Shown: positions 29,669 through 44,097 of the stretch, piece by piece | Position numbering within the stretch: the first letter of the stretch is position 1 | Layout: every line of letters starts with the position of its first letter | Assembly: GCA_018398815.1 (NCBI GenBank) | Contig: CM031595.1 | Span: 42,701,954-42,765,953, forward strand | Reading direction: 5' to 3' | Source: Conus ventricosus | Taxonomy: Eukaryota > Mollusca > Gastropoda > Neogastropoda > Conidae | DNA: 64,000 nucleotides | The notes under the pieces: model-generated | Told to the model about the DNA's origin: nothing | Databases searched by the model: none | What the model saw: the letters and a program-made list of their open reading frames with translations, nothing else | Program-made: the position numbers and the translations under genes

Positions 29669-31703
29669 CTGTCAGTAGTGTCCAGGTAAAAATGGGTTGT
29701 TCCCATTGCCTTTTGTTTTGGTTTTGGATGTCTCACCCTCCATGGCATCACCCATACATCGTTTATCCTGCGTCACCATACTTGGCCACAACGGGGAAAT
29801 CTCACAGTCAGGATCTAAGATGCTCCATCCCAACACCGGCAGTCCAAAAAGGGAGCTATCTCTATTGGATCATCATGAGGCAGCCATGAAAGGAGAGGCT
29901 CCACTGATGATGAGGTATTTTTATTTTATCTCAGTGGTTTTCAGTGATGCCTGATTTGATCCCACCATTTGCAGGACACCATATTATGCAGCCTTCTTCA
30001 CCTCTTCCTCCCCCACCCCCTCCTCCTACTAATGATAATCATTTCTTGTTAACTTCACCAGCACAAGTGACTATCCCTTTCCGGAGGTACCACACCTCCT
30101 TTTGACAAGACTCCCTGTTAACTTGCCAAAACAAGTCTCACCATGGCTATAAATTGTGGAAAGGATCTGAACGTAAAGCAGCTCCACCACAGGCCGCAGA
30201 ACGAGGCTTCCGTTTTTGATGGTCAATGTCAGCAATGTTTTGGATTCCCATTTTGGGTTTCTGAGATTACTTGCAGAATTGTAATCTATGTTTGCTTTCA
30301 TTACTATCTGCACTGATTAGGCTGAGAGACGGTGTTGATCTGGAAATTGAACAATGCTTGGGAATTGCATCCTCATTTTTGGGTAAAAACCGGACTGCAT
30401 GGTTCTAGTCAGCCCCTTTTGAGCAAACAGCACACTCCAGTAACTTGGATGGGAGCCAGACATCCCCCAAATATATGCTTCTGGTTGAAGACAAGCCTAC
30501 AATTTTTGGGCTGTCTGGTTGTGCAGCTTACCGAGACTCCCTTTTCCCTTGGGCTGCATTTCAAAGAAGGTCACCTTCTTCAAGGCTTTATCTTCCCGTC
30601 CTTAAAGAGGACCAGTACATATACAATTCCAACTGGGTCCACTTTCTCGATGTGTCGGGGCATGTCTTCGTGAAAAATTTCAAACCCCTTTCTTTGCGGA
30701 CACTTTATGGACGGCACAATGCTGACTAATGTGACTAACAAAGGCAGGTTTAATCTCCCCCAATCGGATCCCGACAGAGGGAAAAGGGGGACTCTGTGGG
30801 GGGGTTTCCTCTCCCTTTTTCTGCATTTGACCTGAGCAGTGCCTGACCTTGGGCAGACCTGACCCAGTTTCTAGCACGCACCATTTTAAAAGTGGAATAG
30901 TTTAGTCCCTTTTTTTTCACGATAAACACAATGTGCTCATTTAATCTTCTGGTACATTCTTGTACTTTCAGATAATGTCGAACTCCTTTGAAAAAAAAAC
31001 ACCTTTACAATAATTATATCATTTGATATTTCACCATCAGGTTAAACTAATGTCACACTGAACTTTGAAGAGCAAAACACAGATGCATAGGTCTGAACCC
31101 AAAAAATATATCAAGCAAACTCAACCTGTTTGTAACAGCCTGAAAAACTGGTAACATGCTCAAGACCAAAACTAGAACTCCGCAATACCATCTGTGTAAC
31201 CATAACTGATAATCATAAAATAAAGAACAAGAGGGGGAATTTGACAATCTGACACATAGAAGAATGTATGCATTAACAAAATGAAAGGAAAACGGTGGGT
31301 AGGAATGAAGAGGTGTATGTAGATGTAATTCTAAACAATATCCAATGCCAAGCACATAAAGTATACATGGCAGTCAGCACTAGTGAAACTGACAACACAG
31401 CAAACTTTTGTACATGAGAATATATGTCGACCTGTTACTTCTTCAGCACCTTGAAACAATGTCCTCCTTCCCTTTTTCTGCTTTCTCCCTCTACTTTCTC
31501 CTCTCTGTTTGCATATGTGTGGTATGCATGCATATGGTGTGTGGTGTGTGTGTGTGTGAGTGAGTGATGTGCGAGTGTGAGCGAGTGTGAGTGTGTGTGT
31601 GCGAGTGAGTGTGAGTGAGTGAGTGTGAGTGAGTGAGTGTGAGTGAGTGTGAGTGAGTGTGAGCGAGTGTGAGTGTGTGAGAGTGTGTGAGAGTGTGAGT
31701 GTG

Positions 31704-31746
<43 letters not shown>

Positions 31747-33630
31747 AGTGAGAGCGAGTGAGAGCGAGTGAGAGCAAGTGAGAGCAGGAGAGAGAGGGAG
31801 AAAGACAGAAAGACAGCAACAGAGAGACAAAGAGAGCAACAGAGAGAGACAGAGTGCCTGCAGTTCTTGCATGCCTTACCTGTTTTCTTCCTCTTCCATA
31901 ATGTGTAGGATCTGACCAGGAGGGTGTATGGGCCATTCCATGGCCAGCATCTCTTTGGCATAGTCCTCTGCTCTTTTCAAGGCATCCTGCAACAAGGTAA
32001 CAGACTGATGCCGTTTACACCGAGTCCCCTTTCACAGTATCCTGCATCGAAGTGTGTAGGCCGATTCAGATTACACCTGATCCTCTTGTAAGCACCTTAC
32101 AACATACTTCTCGATTAATACAGATCAATCGAATCGTCTTCAAAAGTATGCTGCACCTCTTCAAAGTATTCTGCAACACCATGTGTTGGTTCATACTGAT
32201 TACACAGTTATTTTTTATCAGTTGACACTGATTAGAGTCAGTCATTTCAAAGTATCTTGTAGCACAGTGTAATGGCTGATACTGATTATACCTAGTCTTC
32301 TTTAAAGTATTTTGGAATGCACTGCAGTGCAGCAGTTTATACTGCTTACACCTAGTCATTTTCAAAGTCTCTTGCAATGCAGTGTATTGGTCAACACAGA
32401 TTTTACCCAGACATTTACAAAGCATCTTGCAAAAGTGTGCACTTTCATGAAGCTTACATCAAATCTTCGAAGTCTCTTTCTACACATTATGCAGGTTTTC
32501 AAACTGGACAGACAGTACTAGAGCCACAGACTGTTAAAGAACAACAACTGTCTTTATTCAACATTAGGAAAACTGTGTTACGCTTTCATGTGTCTTAAAA
32601 GACTTCCCTTTAAAAAAATGTTTTAAAATCTTTATTTTTCAAATACATTCTACAGAATTATTGTCTTTCCACAGCAACATCAAAATAAACAAACTATGGA
32701 TTCAAAACCTAACCAAACCTAGATAGAATTCTTCAAGGTCATCCATAACACTACAGGCATGTTCATGAATCTGCACTTTTTAAGGCATTTTATTTCTGAA
32801 ATAACACTGCCAACAACTCTGATGATCTGATCATGATGTTCTGAATGCCTTCAGACATTCTAGAACATATCAAAGTGGTAGAGATAACAGGAATTGGTCT
32901 CACTTACACGCACAAGAAAAACAGTAAAATCACAAAATACACCTGGTCCCAGACTGATAGTAAACAAACTCATTTTAGTAATAAGAAAAAGAACATGATA
33001 TTCTAACATCAATTTAGAAAGTGTATTTATCCCACCTGATTTTCAAAAATGTATGAATCATACACAGATCAGTAATACGTAACATTTCACTTGTAGTTAA
33101 AATGATTATGTTACCTGGTTGCCTTGCACATGTGTGTGTGAGCATGTGTGTGTGGATGCATATGCTTTGTTATTGTGGGTTGACAGAAGAGTTCTATGCA
33201 CACATTTGCTACATTTATGCATATGAAAATATGCAAGTGCATGCATGCATGCTTGTGCGTGTGCATGTATGTGTGTGTGTATGCGTGTGTGTGTGTGTGT
33301 GCGTGCGTATATGTGTGTGTGCGTGTGTGTGTGGGACGCGTGCATGAAAGAGCATGTACATGACTGTGTACATGTTTTGTATGAAAGTGTGAGTACGTGT
33401 GCATGTGAGTGTGTGTGTGCGTGTGTGTTGTGTGCGTGTGTGCGTGTGTGTGTGTGCGTGTGTGTGTGTGCGTGCGAGTGTTGTTGTTGTTGTTGTTAGT
33501 CTGTTTAACACCCGTTTACTGAAATTGATACAGACAGACACACACAGAGAACCATGGACGGTACAGCTGTACAACCTACTTTTAAAGACTTCTTTCCTGA
33601 CTGCAGAACTACTAATCTATACACACACAC

Positions 33631-33661
<31 letters not shown>

Positions 33662-33889
33662 ACAACACACACAAACACACACAACACGTGTATATATATG
33701 CACGCAATTATGCATCAGGATGGAAACTGACCTGGAATAAGATGCGGACAGGAAAAATATAAGAGGTTTAATTTTTCTTTTGTTCTTCGCATTTATGCAG
33801 TGCTGACTGTAGTGACACTTCGGATTTTTAAGTTTCTCATCAAACATTTCACATGTGTGTGTATGTTAAAGGGGTACAATATACGTGTG

Positions 33890-33954
<65 letters not shown>

Positions 33955-36900
33955 TGTGTGTGTGCCTATACTTCAAGCTGTAGTTCACAAGTTTGAAACA
34001 ATTTGATAAGACGGACATACAGAATCATAGTATTCACAGAAAGAATACACCAGAAAACCGAAGCTTAAAAGAACAAATGGCGCCATACATCAAGTGATTC
34101 ACGTAGGGCAAGTATATAAGCTAAAAGAAGGTTAATAGAAGCTGCCTTTAATGTGGGTACAAAATGAAACAGGCAAATACAATTCCGGTGCTCAGAGCAA
34201 CAAATCTCATTCTAATGGTCATGCACATGAAACCCAAGACAGCATCTGGCGATCAGATTTTTACCATCTGTGTGGTTAATAGAAAACTAAGTGCCAGAAC
34301 CCTCTTTATGTGTACATCCATGCGGAATACCACATACTCAAGTTACACACTCCATAATCTATGCCCCACAGTTATTAGATAACAGAAACAGACAATACAA
34401 AGCATGCACCAGAAGTCCTCCCAACACTAGGATATTGTACCCCTTCAACATAAGCTGAATCAGTCACAATAATTCAAAGTGGTCAGTGGAAAAAAAAGCC
34501 GCCACAAGTACATCTGAAAGATTTTATAGCTGAACCTGGTTTATGTCCACCAACAAATGTAATATGGGCTTAAAAAGGTAGACTGGAACGACACAGTTGA
34601 GTCCCTTCCATTTCATGAAAGTATTCCTAAGAGTCTTGCAAAAAATCCCTAGGCGTCTGTATCTCTCGTGCCAGATCTGAGGCCATGATATATCATGAAA
34701 AGAAGAACAGAGTACAGCCCTGTCATGCAGTCTGCGACCAGAATGGAGCGTACAGCTTTACCTTCATCACCACAACAAACCTCTAAATTCTGTAGTCCTT
34801 CAGGCTCTGCTCTCATGGTGACCTCAGTTTCAATTTCCTGTCTAACAATGATTCTCTAAGCAAGTTCCTTGATACCGGTTAGTTCATACAGGCTGTTGAT
34901 GGATAGACTTTATGGTGCTACCACGGTGGAGACGCTCGCTCACACTAGCTCAGCAATCACTGTTATTTGTAGCAAGTTTTGTACATGGTGTCCTGCATTC
35001 GTTGGGCCTGGACAGGCATCACGGAACAACACCGAAGTGACTCAGCAGCAGTGTGATGTCTCCTTTGATGTGTTGCTGCATGATGACCTGATATTGCTTG
35101 CTCTGTGAGGACTGGCTGTTATGGGGCTGCGATTCAAGCTTAGGTGTGACTGCATAAGGACTGGCTAGAATGCGTGGCACTGGAGTAATGCCACCGAAGA
35201 ATCACGGTGTTAAGACAGCAAAATATGTAGGACTGGCTAGAATGCGTGGCATTGGAGCAATGCCACCGAAGAATCACGGTGTTAAGACAGCAAAATATGT
35301 AGGACTGGCTAGAATGGTGGCATTGGAGCAATGCCACCGAAGAATCACGGTGTTAAGACAACAAAATATGTAGGACTGGCTAGAATGAGTGGCATTGGAG
35401 CAATGCCACCAAAGAATCACGGTGTTAAGACAACAAAATATGTAGGACTGGCTAGAATGAGTGGCATTGGAGCAATGCCACCAAAGAATCACGGTGTTAA
35501 GACAACAAAATATGTAGGACTGGCTAGAATGAGTGGCATTGGAGCAATGCCACCAAAGAATCACGGTGTTAAGACAGCAAAATATGTAGGACTGGTAGAA
35601 TGAGTGGCATTGGAGCAATGCCACCAAAGAATCACGGTGTTAAGACAGCAAAATATGTAGGACTGGCTAGAATGAGTGGCATTGGAGCAATGCCACCAAA
35701 GAATCACGGTGTTAAGACAGCAAAATATGTAGGACTGGCTAGAATGAGTGGCATTGGAGCAATGCCACCAAAGAATCACGGTGTTAAGACAGCAAAATAT
35801 GTAGGACTGGCTAGAATGAGTGGCATTGGAGCAATGCTACCGAAGAATCACGGTGTTAAGACAGCAAAATATGTAGGACTGGCTAGAATGAGTGGCATTG
35901 GAGCAATGCCACCAAAGAATCACGGTGTTAAGACAGCAAAATATGTAGGACTGGTTAGAATGAGTGGCATTGGAGCAATGCTACCGAAGAATCACGGTGT
36001 TAAGACAGCAAAATATGTAGGACTGGTTAGAATGAGTGGCATTGAGCAATGCTACCGAAGAATCACGGTGTTAAGACAACAAAATATGTAGGACTGGCTA
36101 GAATGAGTGGCATTGGAGCAATGCCACCAAAGAATCACGGTGTTAAGACAGCAAAATATGTAGGACTGGTTAGAATGAGTGCATTGGAGCAATGCTACCG
36201 AAGAATCACGGTGTTAAGACAACAAAATATGTAGGACTGGCTAGAATGAGTGGCATTGGAGCAATGCCACCAAGAATCACGGTGTTAAGACAGAAAAATA
36301 TGTAAATGAAATAGTGATTAAATGACTACAAGAACACGTAATCAGAACAGAAAGTAGGACTGGCTAGAATGATCATGGACAATCAAACAATCAACTGTTA
36401 GTCAAATAAAAGAAAAAATAATGAAAAAACACAACCAACGAACAGAAAGGTGGGGGAGGGAGGTGAAGCCAACTGATGTCTCATGGACAAAGCAAACACA
36501 TCCAATCTTATTGTCAATAAAGAAAAAATAAATCGAAAAAAAAGCACAGAAAAGAGAGAAAGGGGGAGGGGAAAATGATGATGGGAAAACATGAGAACAG
36601 TCTTCATTAAGCGATTACCAAACAAACAGCCCATTTCCATCAGAAAGGAAGGTCTAATACATACAGAACAGTCTTTCTGTCCCATGCAGCCCTATTTCAT
36701 CTTTAATAAGTTTCTTTCTCCAAATTTTTGTCTCATGTCAATCCTCATCATCTTATAACAAAAGAAAAGTAGTGAGAGGGGTTTACAACAATCAACAAGA
36801 GTGCATGAGGAACTGGAACCTGAGCCACAGTAGACAATTCAGTCTCAGGGTTTTCCTCAAGAACTGTGTTATTACTCACACCTTTCACCTATATACAAAG

Positions 36901-39900
36901 AACATGGGACAGGTAGAATGGGAAAAGGGAATTCAGTCTTTCCTTTCCCACACTGGCTCAGTGTCCACTCTTTCATGCTTTTTACAGTTTTGTTTGCTCC
37001 AGAATTTTTGGTCAGTGTGGCAGACCTGCATCCCTCTTATGATCTGAAAGTTTCCTTCATGCTTTTAATCCTTCGACTTTTAACCACACCCGATCACTTC
37101 ACAGCTGCATAAAGAAGCAAAAAACAGTATCTATTCAGTCTGAGTGGAAAATGCCGCAGAAAAAGAAAAATCATTTTATGTATCTTAAATTTAACAGCAT
37201 CTGATACAGAATTTCAATGTTCTATGCTGCAAAATCAAAACGTGAAACTTGTCACTATAAACAACAATGAAAGCAATCTGGTTCTGCTGCTTTTACTTTA
37301 AAATTATCTCTCAGTGCCCTCACCTTAAAATATTTTAGTACCCTTTGCCCACAAATTTTCTTTTTTTATGCTTCTAGAAATACCTTTCCTATGGCAATTA
37401 ATGTCTCCTAGAACTTAATTTGAGTTTTATTGCAGCCCAGACAACCACACAATATCATTCTTCAAGTTACTAAACTAGATATATAAAATGGTGCGTTAAT
37501 AACACAGCAAATTCAACATACAAGTCCACATTACTGAATCAAAATATATTCTTTGTAACATGTGTCATGTTATATATTATCCCAGGCCATGAATAGCTGT
37601 TAAGTGACAGTGCTACCAAGATCAAATATGAACAAAGAAATCCATACATCACCACACGACACAGAAACCCTACCTGGAGGTAGTTGTCCATATCACGCTG
37701 AATAAATCAGACACATGCATTACAGGCAATGTAAAGAAGAAGAAAAAAAAGCTGCTCATCACAAGGTACAGCGTACCCCCCATCTAAAACCTAGAAAATT
37801 TCACACAAAAAAGTTCTTAAAAGTAAGGTGGGAGAATGAGATGTCATTATTATACACTTGAATAACAGTCTGGACTGCAGAATTGAAATTCTCCCTTGAA
37901 CGTTTTGAGTGTGGGTCTTTTCACATCTAAGAATTTTGTGAATAAAATGGCAGTATCCCCTTGATAACATATTTGATAACATATCTTCACCTTTCTTCCA
38001 AGGTCAGAATTTTTCTTTTCCTTTGATAGCTGGTGAGGCCTAGCTGGAGATGTGAAAATTTTCAGTATGACAATATTTTTCTCCTTTTTGGCCTTTCTTT
38101 CTCTGTGGAATGTCTCTCAGTTACATGGCATCTTCATCGGCTGAACTGTTGGCCACTTAAGCTGAAGTTGAAAAAAAAAAAGATTTCCCTGATATTTTGA
38201 ACAAAACTGCTACCCATATACCTTTAAATTGTGATTTTTGAAAGGGAGACAACCAGAAACGTAGTTATGAAAATCATTTGTTTTGCATATGGCAGTACAT
38301 GCTGACATGCTCAGCCACACAGTTGACCGATTTTCTTCATTTCTATTGATTTTCCTGTCTAGAGATTTTTGCGCCATAGTCCTTATAAACATGAGGTTGC
38401 TGGTTGGCTATGGGAAATGATCATTCACGGGAACGCATTTTAAAATGAAATGGAGCAGTCATGAAAAAAATATGACTGGAAAGAAGAAAAGTCACCGATT
38501 GGGGCTTGATTTAGGGAGTGCTAGCACATACACTGACTGCATACCTTGAGATAGCTGTCCATATTACACTAAATAAAGTAGTAACATATCAAAGGCTTTA
38601 CTAACAAAAGTTATGGTTGTCAATATGAAGTGTATGCACGTTTAAAAAAAAAAAAAATTCTTCAGATCAAGTCATGTAATTTAGAGATGAGCATTGCAGG
38701 AAAAAAAAAATTACAGATGGGAAAAGAGAGCCAGTAACTAACCCCTTTTCTTTCTAAATTTTGCTTTACTTTCCGCCCTCAGTCATTTCATTTTGAAACT
38801 TACAGAAGGGAAGACGGCTAAATAATGTGAACTTTTTCCAGACAAACAAATGATACAGATGAGCTAATCACTCTGAAAAAGTCACTGTAATAACAATAAT
38901 AGTAATATTGATAATGACATTTACTCTGATAATAGTATTAATGATAACAATAAATAAAATATTCTTCAGCACATTCATCTACCACAGTGTAGAGTAGTTT
39001 ACACAGGGGAAAAAATGAACAGCGACTAAAGAACATGGACATGAAACTGCTCTCATACAAGTGCAGGTACATACACATACACATCTCTGCACACATAATT
39101 TACATCCACACACACTGTAAAGCACAATACACACATATATTTACAAATAAACATTATCATCCATGAATATTGAATAACCAGTGAATGCTCTGATATAGCT
39201 GTTTGTGGTTAGTTGCGTTATAAGCAACACAAACTGAACTGTTTATCACACTCTCATGACTAAATACAATCAGACAGGAAGGGAAAAAGAAAGTATTTTA
39301 CAGCACCTTCTGTTTCACCATGTATGATTTGAGATTTGTTTTTTTAAACTAAGAATATGATGAATTTCATGTGGTAGAGAATTTCAGACTGAAGAAGTTG
39401 CAAATAAAAGGAACACTGGCAAAACACATGGGCACACACATACAGAGATGGGTTCAAATAGAACAAGAAAATTTGTCAAGGTGACCGAGTGTTGAAAGCT
39501 TGTACCTGTAGCAAACGCATGCTTGGTATGAGAAGCAAGCAGATTTTTTAGAACGTTTCAAAATTATCATATTTATCAACATAAAATGTTTTCATAACAG
39601 AGTTTACTTTACCATTTTACTTTACTACAGTGAATAATTCTGACATGGGCTGAATATGATCTGAAAGATTGATATCAAATGCTTTATTCCAGAGTTGATT
39701 TTCCTTTCTTTACTTTATTTACCTGGTATCTCACGCTTTAAGAATTCTGTACTCATCTGAAAATTCAAAGATCTTTGAAGCAAATTACTCGTCTCTCTGC
39801 TCTTCTATATAATTACTTCATGCAGAGAAGCACTCACACACAGACACAGACACACACAGACAGAGAAAAACATTCTAATATTTATTACCTCTGACAAGAT

Positions 39901-42900
39901 AACAAGCAAATCACAGAACCTGATATTTTACTGTGGCAAATTTTGAAGGAAAAAAAACCACGCTTGTTTCGCGTCCAGATACAAACATATCCTTAGTCTA
40001 TAAATGTGCTTGCCTCTACCTGCATGCTAGCGTAACAGATTTTTGCAACAAGAACATACTTTGACAGTTCATTCTGAATCAACAAAATCACAATTTCCAA
40101 ATCATTCTCTGTAATTCACTTCCCTCCACACAACTCCACCACCACCAGTAAAGTCAGCACACACTGCCAGATTTTTTTTTTTTGCAAAGCAGCAGCAAAG
40201 CTCGGCCCTACTTTCAGTCACCTCACATTACGCAGGAACTACAAGCCAGCATGCTCACTGGTCACAGATGGTCAGCCTTTAACCACAACAAACAACGAGC
40301 CCCAGACTCTGGTTCTCACCTGCAGAGGGCTAGTGACGGAGGAATACCTCCTGAACTGTCTGTCCGTCAGGGGCGCAATTTCCTCCCACTGTCTCTGGCG
40401 TCTCCAGACTGAACACAGCTGCACAGCATGCGGAGGCAGCCGGTGCCAGAATCTTGTACTNNNNNNNNNNNNNNNNNNNNNNNNNNNNNNNNNNNNNNNN
40501 NNNNNNNNNNNNNNNNNNNNNNNNNNNNNNNNNNNNNNNNNNNNNNNNNNNNNNNNNNNNNNNNNNNNNNNNNNNNNNNNNNNNNNNNNNNNNNNNNNNN
40601 NNNNNNNNNNNNNNNNNNNNNNNNNNNNNNNNNNNNNNNNNNNNNNNNNNNNNNNNNNNNNNNNNNNNNNNNNNNNNNNNNNNNNNNNNNNNNNNNNNNN
40701 NNNNNNNNNNNNNNNNNNNNNNNNNNNNNNNNNNNNNNNNNNNNNNNNNNNNNNNNNNNNNNNNNNNNNNNNNNNNNNNNNNNNNNNNNNNNNNNNNNNN
40801 NNNNNNNNNNNNNNNNNNNNNNNNNNNNNNNNNNNNNNNNNNNNNNNNNNNNNNNNNNNNNNNNNNNNNNNNNNNNNNNNNNNNNNNNNNNNNNNNNNNN
40901 NNNNNNNNNNNNNNNNNNNNNNNNNNNNNNNNNNNNNNNNNNNNNNNNNNNNNNNNNNNNNNNNNNNNNNNNNNNNNNNNNNNNNNNNNNNNNNNNNNNN
41001 NNNNNNNNNNNNNNNNNNNNNNNNNNNNNNNNNNNNNNNNNNNNNNNNNNNNNNNNNNNNNNNNNNNNNNNNNNNNNNNNNNNNNNNNNNNNNNNNNNNN
41101 NNNNNNNNNNNNNNNNNNNNNNNNNNNNNNNNNNNNNNNNNNNNNNNNNNNNNNNNNNNNNNNNNNNNNNNNNNNNNNNNNNNNNNNNNNNNNNNNNNNN
41201 NNNNNNNNNNNNNNNNNNNNNNNNNNNNNNNNNNNNNNNNNNNNNNNNNNNNNNNNNNNNNNNNNNNNNNNNNNNNNNNNNNNNNNNNNNNNNNNNNNNN
41301 NNNNNNNNNNNNNNNNNNNNNNNNNNNNNNNNNNNNNNNNNNNNNNNNNNNNNNNNNNNNNNNNNNNNNNNNNNNNNNNNNNNNNNNNNNNNNNNNNNNN
41401 NNNNNNNNNNNNNNNNNNNNNNNNNNNNNNNNNNNNNNNNNNNNNNNNNNNNNNNNNNNNCTTCAAGGATTTGATTATTTATGTCCTGGAGTTTTGTTTT
41501 GTCGGCCATAAATCGTCGTTACTTCACACTTTGTTTTGTGTGCTCTTCTGCTTTTTTGTCGTGTTTCAGTAACGTCGCAGTTTGTTTCATTTGCCTAAAA
41601 AAAAATATGGTACACATTATATTTGTAGCTGCTGCTTGCACCACACTGCTTCCAAGGAAATAACACAACGCAGGATTTTTGCAAGAAAATAACATTTCAC
41701 ACAGACACCAAAAGAACAACTTTCAGACCAACAGATAATCCCAGTTCGAAGCTTGCCTATCTCATATCTGTAATCTGATGTACTTCTATATTCCAGTAAA
41801 CAACATACATGCATCTCATCTATCCCCACATTCCAGCAAACAACATGAACAACACAAACTTGAACTTGGCACGTTCTCATCTTTTTTCTTCTTTTTTTTC
41901 AAACATGATTCCCAGTTCAGAGCATTCCATAGTTTCTGATCACCTCTGAATTACCTAATTTCTGAATCAGCTAATTTTTTTCCCTCTAGCAGAAGCTATT
42001 TAGAATAATTGCAAATCTTCATCTGACATTCAAAAGGTAGCACACTCCATCAATTAAAAAAAAAAAATACTATGGATTTTTACAAGTCTGGAAAACTTGC
42101 CTTAAAACACAAGCAGAAAACTCTTCATCTGTCAATCTATTTTTGAAAACCACAGCAGAGCTCATACTTTTCTTATTAAAAAAAAAAAATTAAAAAAAGT
42201 TCTTACCTCCATAGGAGAAAACTCATGGTTGACCAGGAATGCCAGGCCTCCCACCGGCACCACCCAAGAACTCAATGCGGAAGGTGTCATGATTGGCATC
42301 ATAAGTGGCCCGGAATTTAACGAACATAGGTAGACACAGATGAGAGACGAAGCAATGAAGAAGACCTTCATGGTGGTGTTGTATGGTGAAATGAAGCTGG
42401 TAAATAAATCCAAATAGCGTGTCAAGAACACCAGGGCAAACAGGATTTGAGACTTGCCAGAGATACCTGCAATGAAATAGGCATGAAACTGTATAATATA
42501 TATTATATATGCGTGTGTGTGCTACACAGAAAGGGAGAGAGTGTGCGTGTGTGTGTGTGTGTTGTTCAATCTAGAGATACAGTTGAAAGACTTTTTCAGT
42601 ATTTTATACAAATAACAAACATTACAAAATTAGGAATAGAGTTTGTTTAGAACTTACCGCCAATGACATTGACAAACAAAGCACAAGACAAGACACGATG
42701 CATTTCAACCACTTGGGTCTTCTTCAGGCAAAAAAATAAATCACATTTAACATGTGGGACAGTACAAACAACGAAAAAAGAAAAAAAATGAAAAATGACT
42801 TATCCGTTCTTGTCCATGTGTTTGGTGGGCGGAAATGACATGCGGCCAGGGGGATTATGGGAGAGGAAACGGAGGGGGGGGGGGGGGTTGCGTCAGGGGA

Positions 42901-43004
42901 GGTGTGTGTGTGTGATATGATAGGGTTGTGTGTCCAGTTTATTGGGATGGTGTGATATCTTTGTGATGGTTGTGGTAATGGTGGATTGATAATAATGGTA
43001 AGGG

Positions 43005-43041
<37 letters not shown>

Positions 43042-44034
43042 TGGGGGTGGGGGGGATTTAAGGGGAAGGATAATACAAAACTAAGATTAAATAGATGGAG
43101 GGTTGCTGTAACTACTGTATGAAGTGAGTGAAGGGGATGTGGTGGTGGTGTATGTAAGTGTGTGTGTATGTGTGTGTATGTGTGTGTGTTGGTAGGGGAT
43201 TTTGCCAACTGGTGTGGAAGAACCAGCCGCCGTGGCGAAGTGGTTAGCGTCGCGGACTCCCGGCTGGGAGGTCGTGGGTTCGAATCCCATCAGAGTCATG
43301 TGGGTTTTTTCTGCCCCGACCGGCTCCTACCCAGAGTTGAGTTTGCTGCGGACTCAGTTGGGAAGACTGGGACCACACAGTCGAGTTTCATCCACTTAAT
43401 GGATGCGTTTCTGAGAGTGTTGCTCAAATTTCATGACCAACACTGCAGGTGCCTGTATCTCTCGGGCCTGGTTGACGCCGGGATATATTATGAAAGGAAG
43501 CGTAGAGTACAGCCCTGTCATGTAGTCTCAGACCGAAATGGAAATCCGTAGCATCATCTTAATCATCCTCATCAATCAGCATTAAAAAAAAAAGTTTCAA
43601 ATTCTGTGACCCTTCATGCCCTGCTCTCATGGTGACCTCAGTTTCGGTGTCCTCTCCATGTCTGTGGCCTTGGTTTGGTTCCGTCGGGGTCACCGGTATC
43701 GGCGAGTCCATGGGGGCTGTCGTTGGACGGACGTGGTGGCGCCCTCCGGAGGGAGAGCTCACTCACGCCGGCTCCGCGACTAAGCAATTATTGTCGTCAG
43801 TAGGGGGCTTAGTAGATGGTGTCCTGCGTATGTTAGATCAGAACAGGCGCCACTGAACACCACCGAAGTGACTCGGCAGCAGTGCAGTGTTTCCTCCGGT
43901 GGGTTGCCTCTCGACTGCTCCCTGTGGATTGCCGGTGCTGGGGCTGCGGCGGGGCCGGCCGGGCTGTGGATGTGGACGGGGTGTCGGAATGAGCGGCGTG
44001 GGTGTTCTGCCTCTGAGGTGGCGCAGAGGTTGGG

Positions 44035-44097
<63 letters not shown>

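Larger units (their letters stand above)
31987..34576. other. DAGL intron sequence with microsatellites
   Basis: No exon recognised. 32050-32420 shows a weak tandem pattern (phrases like CAGTGTATTGGT...GATTACACCTAGTC, recurring at roughly 60-65 bp). The remainder is A/T-rich intron plus TG/CA tracts. Confidence 0.5.

Noticed and set aside
35600..36091. 163-residue protein with 24-residue repeats
   Set aside because: The open frame follows from a unit length divisible by three and occurs on both strands. It lies in an intron with no start context, splicing or known family.
35157..36303. Repeat-spacer array that might suggest CRISPR
   Set aside because: The whole 72-bp unit is repeated with no unique spacers, and the window is animal DNA with introns.
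40330..41572. Long frames of 340-390 residues across Ns
   Set aside because: They consist almost wholly of unknown residues from the 1000-N gap. The same applies to 60303-61598.
43228..43300. tRNA gene
   Set aside because: A and B boxes are present, but this is the head of an 870-bp retroposon with A tail and target duplication; the same head recurs at 46765 and 48900.
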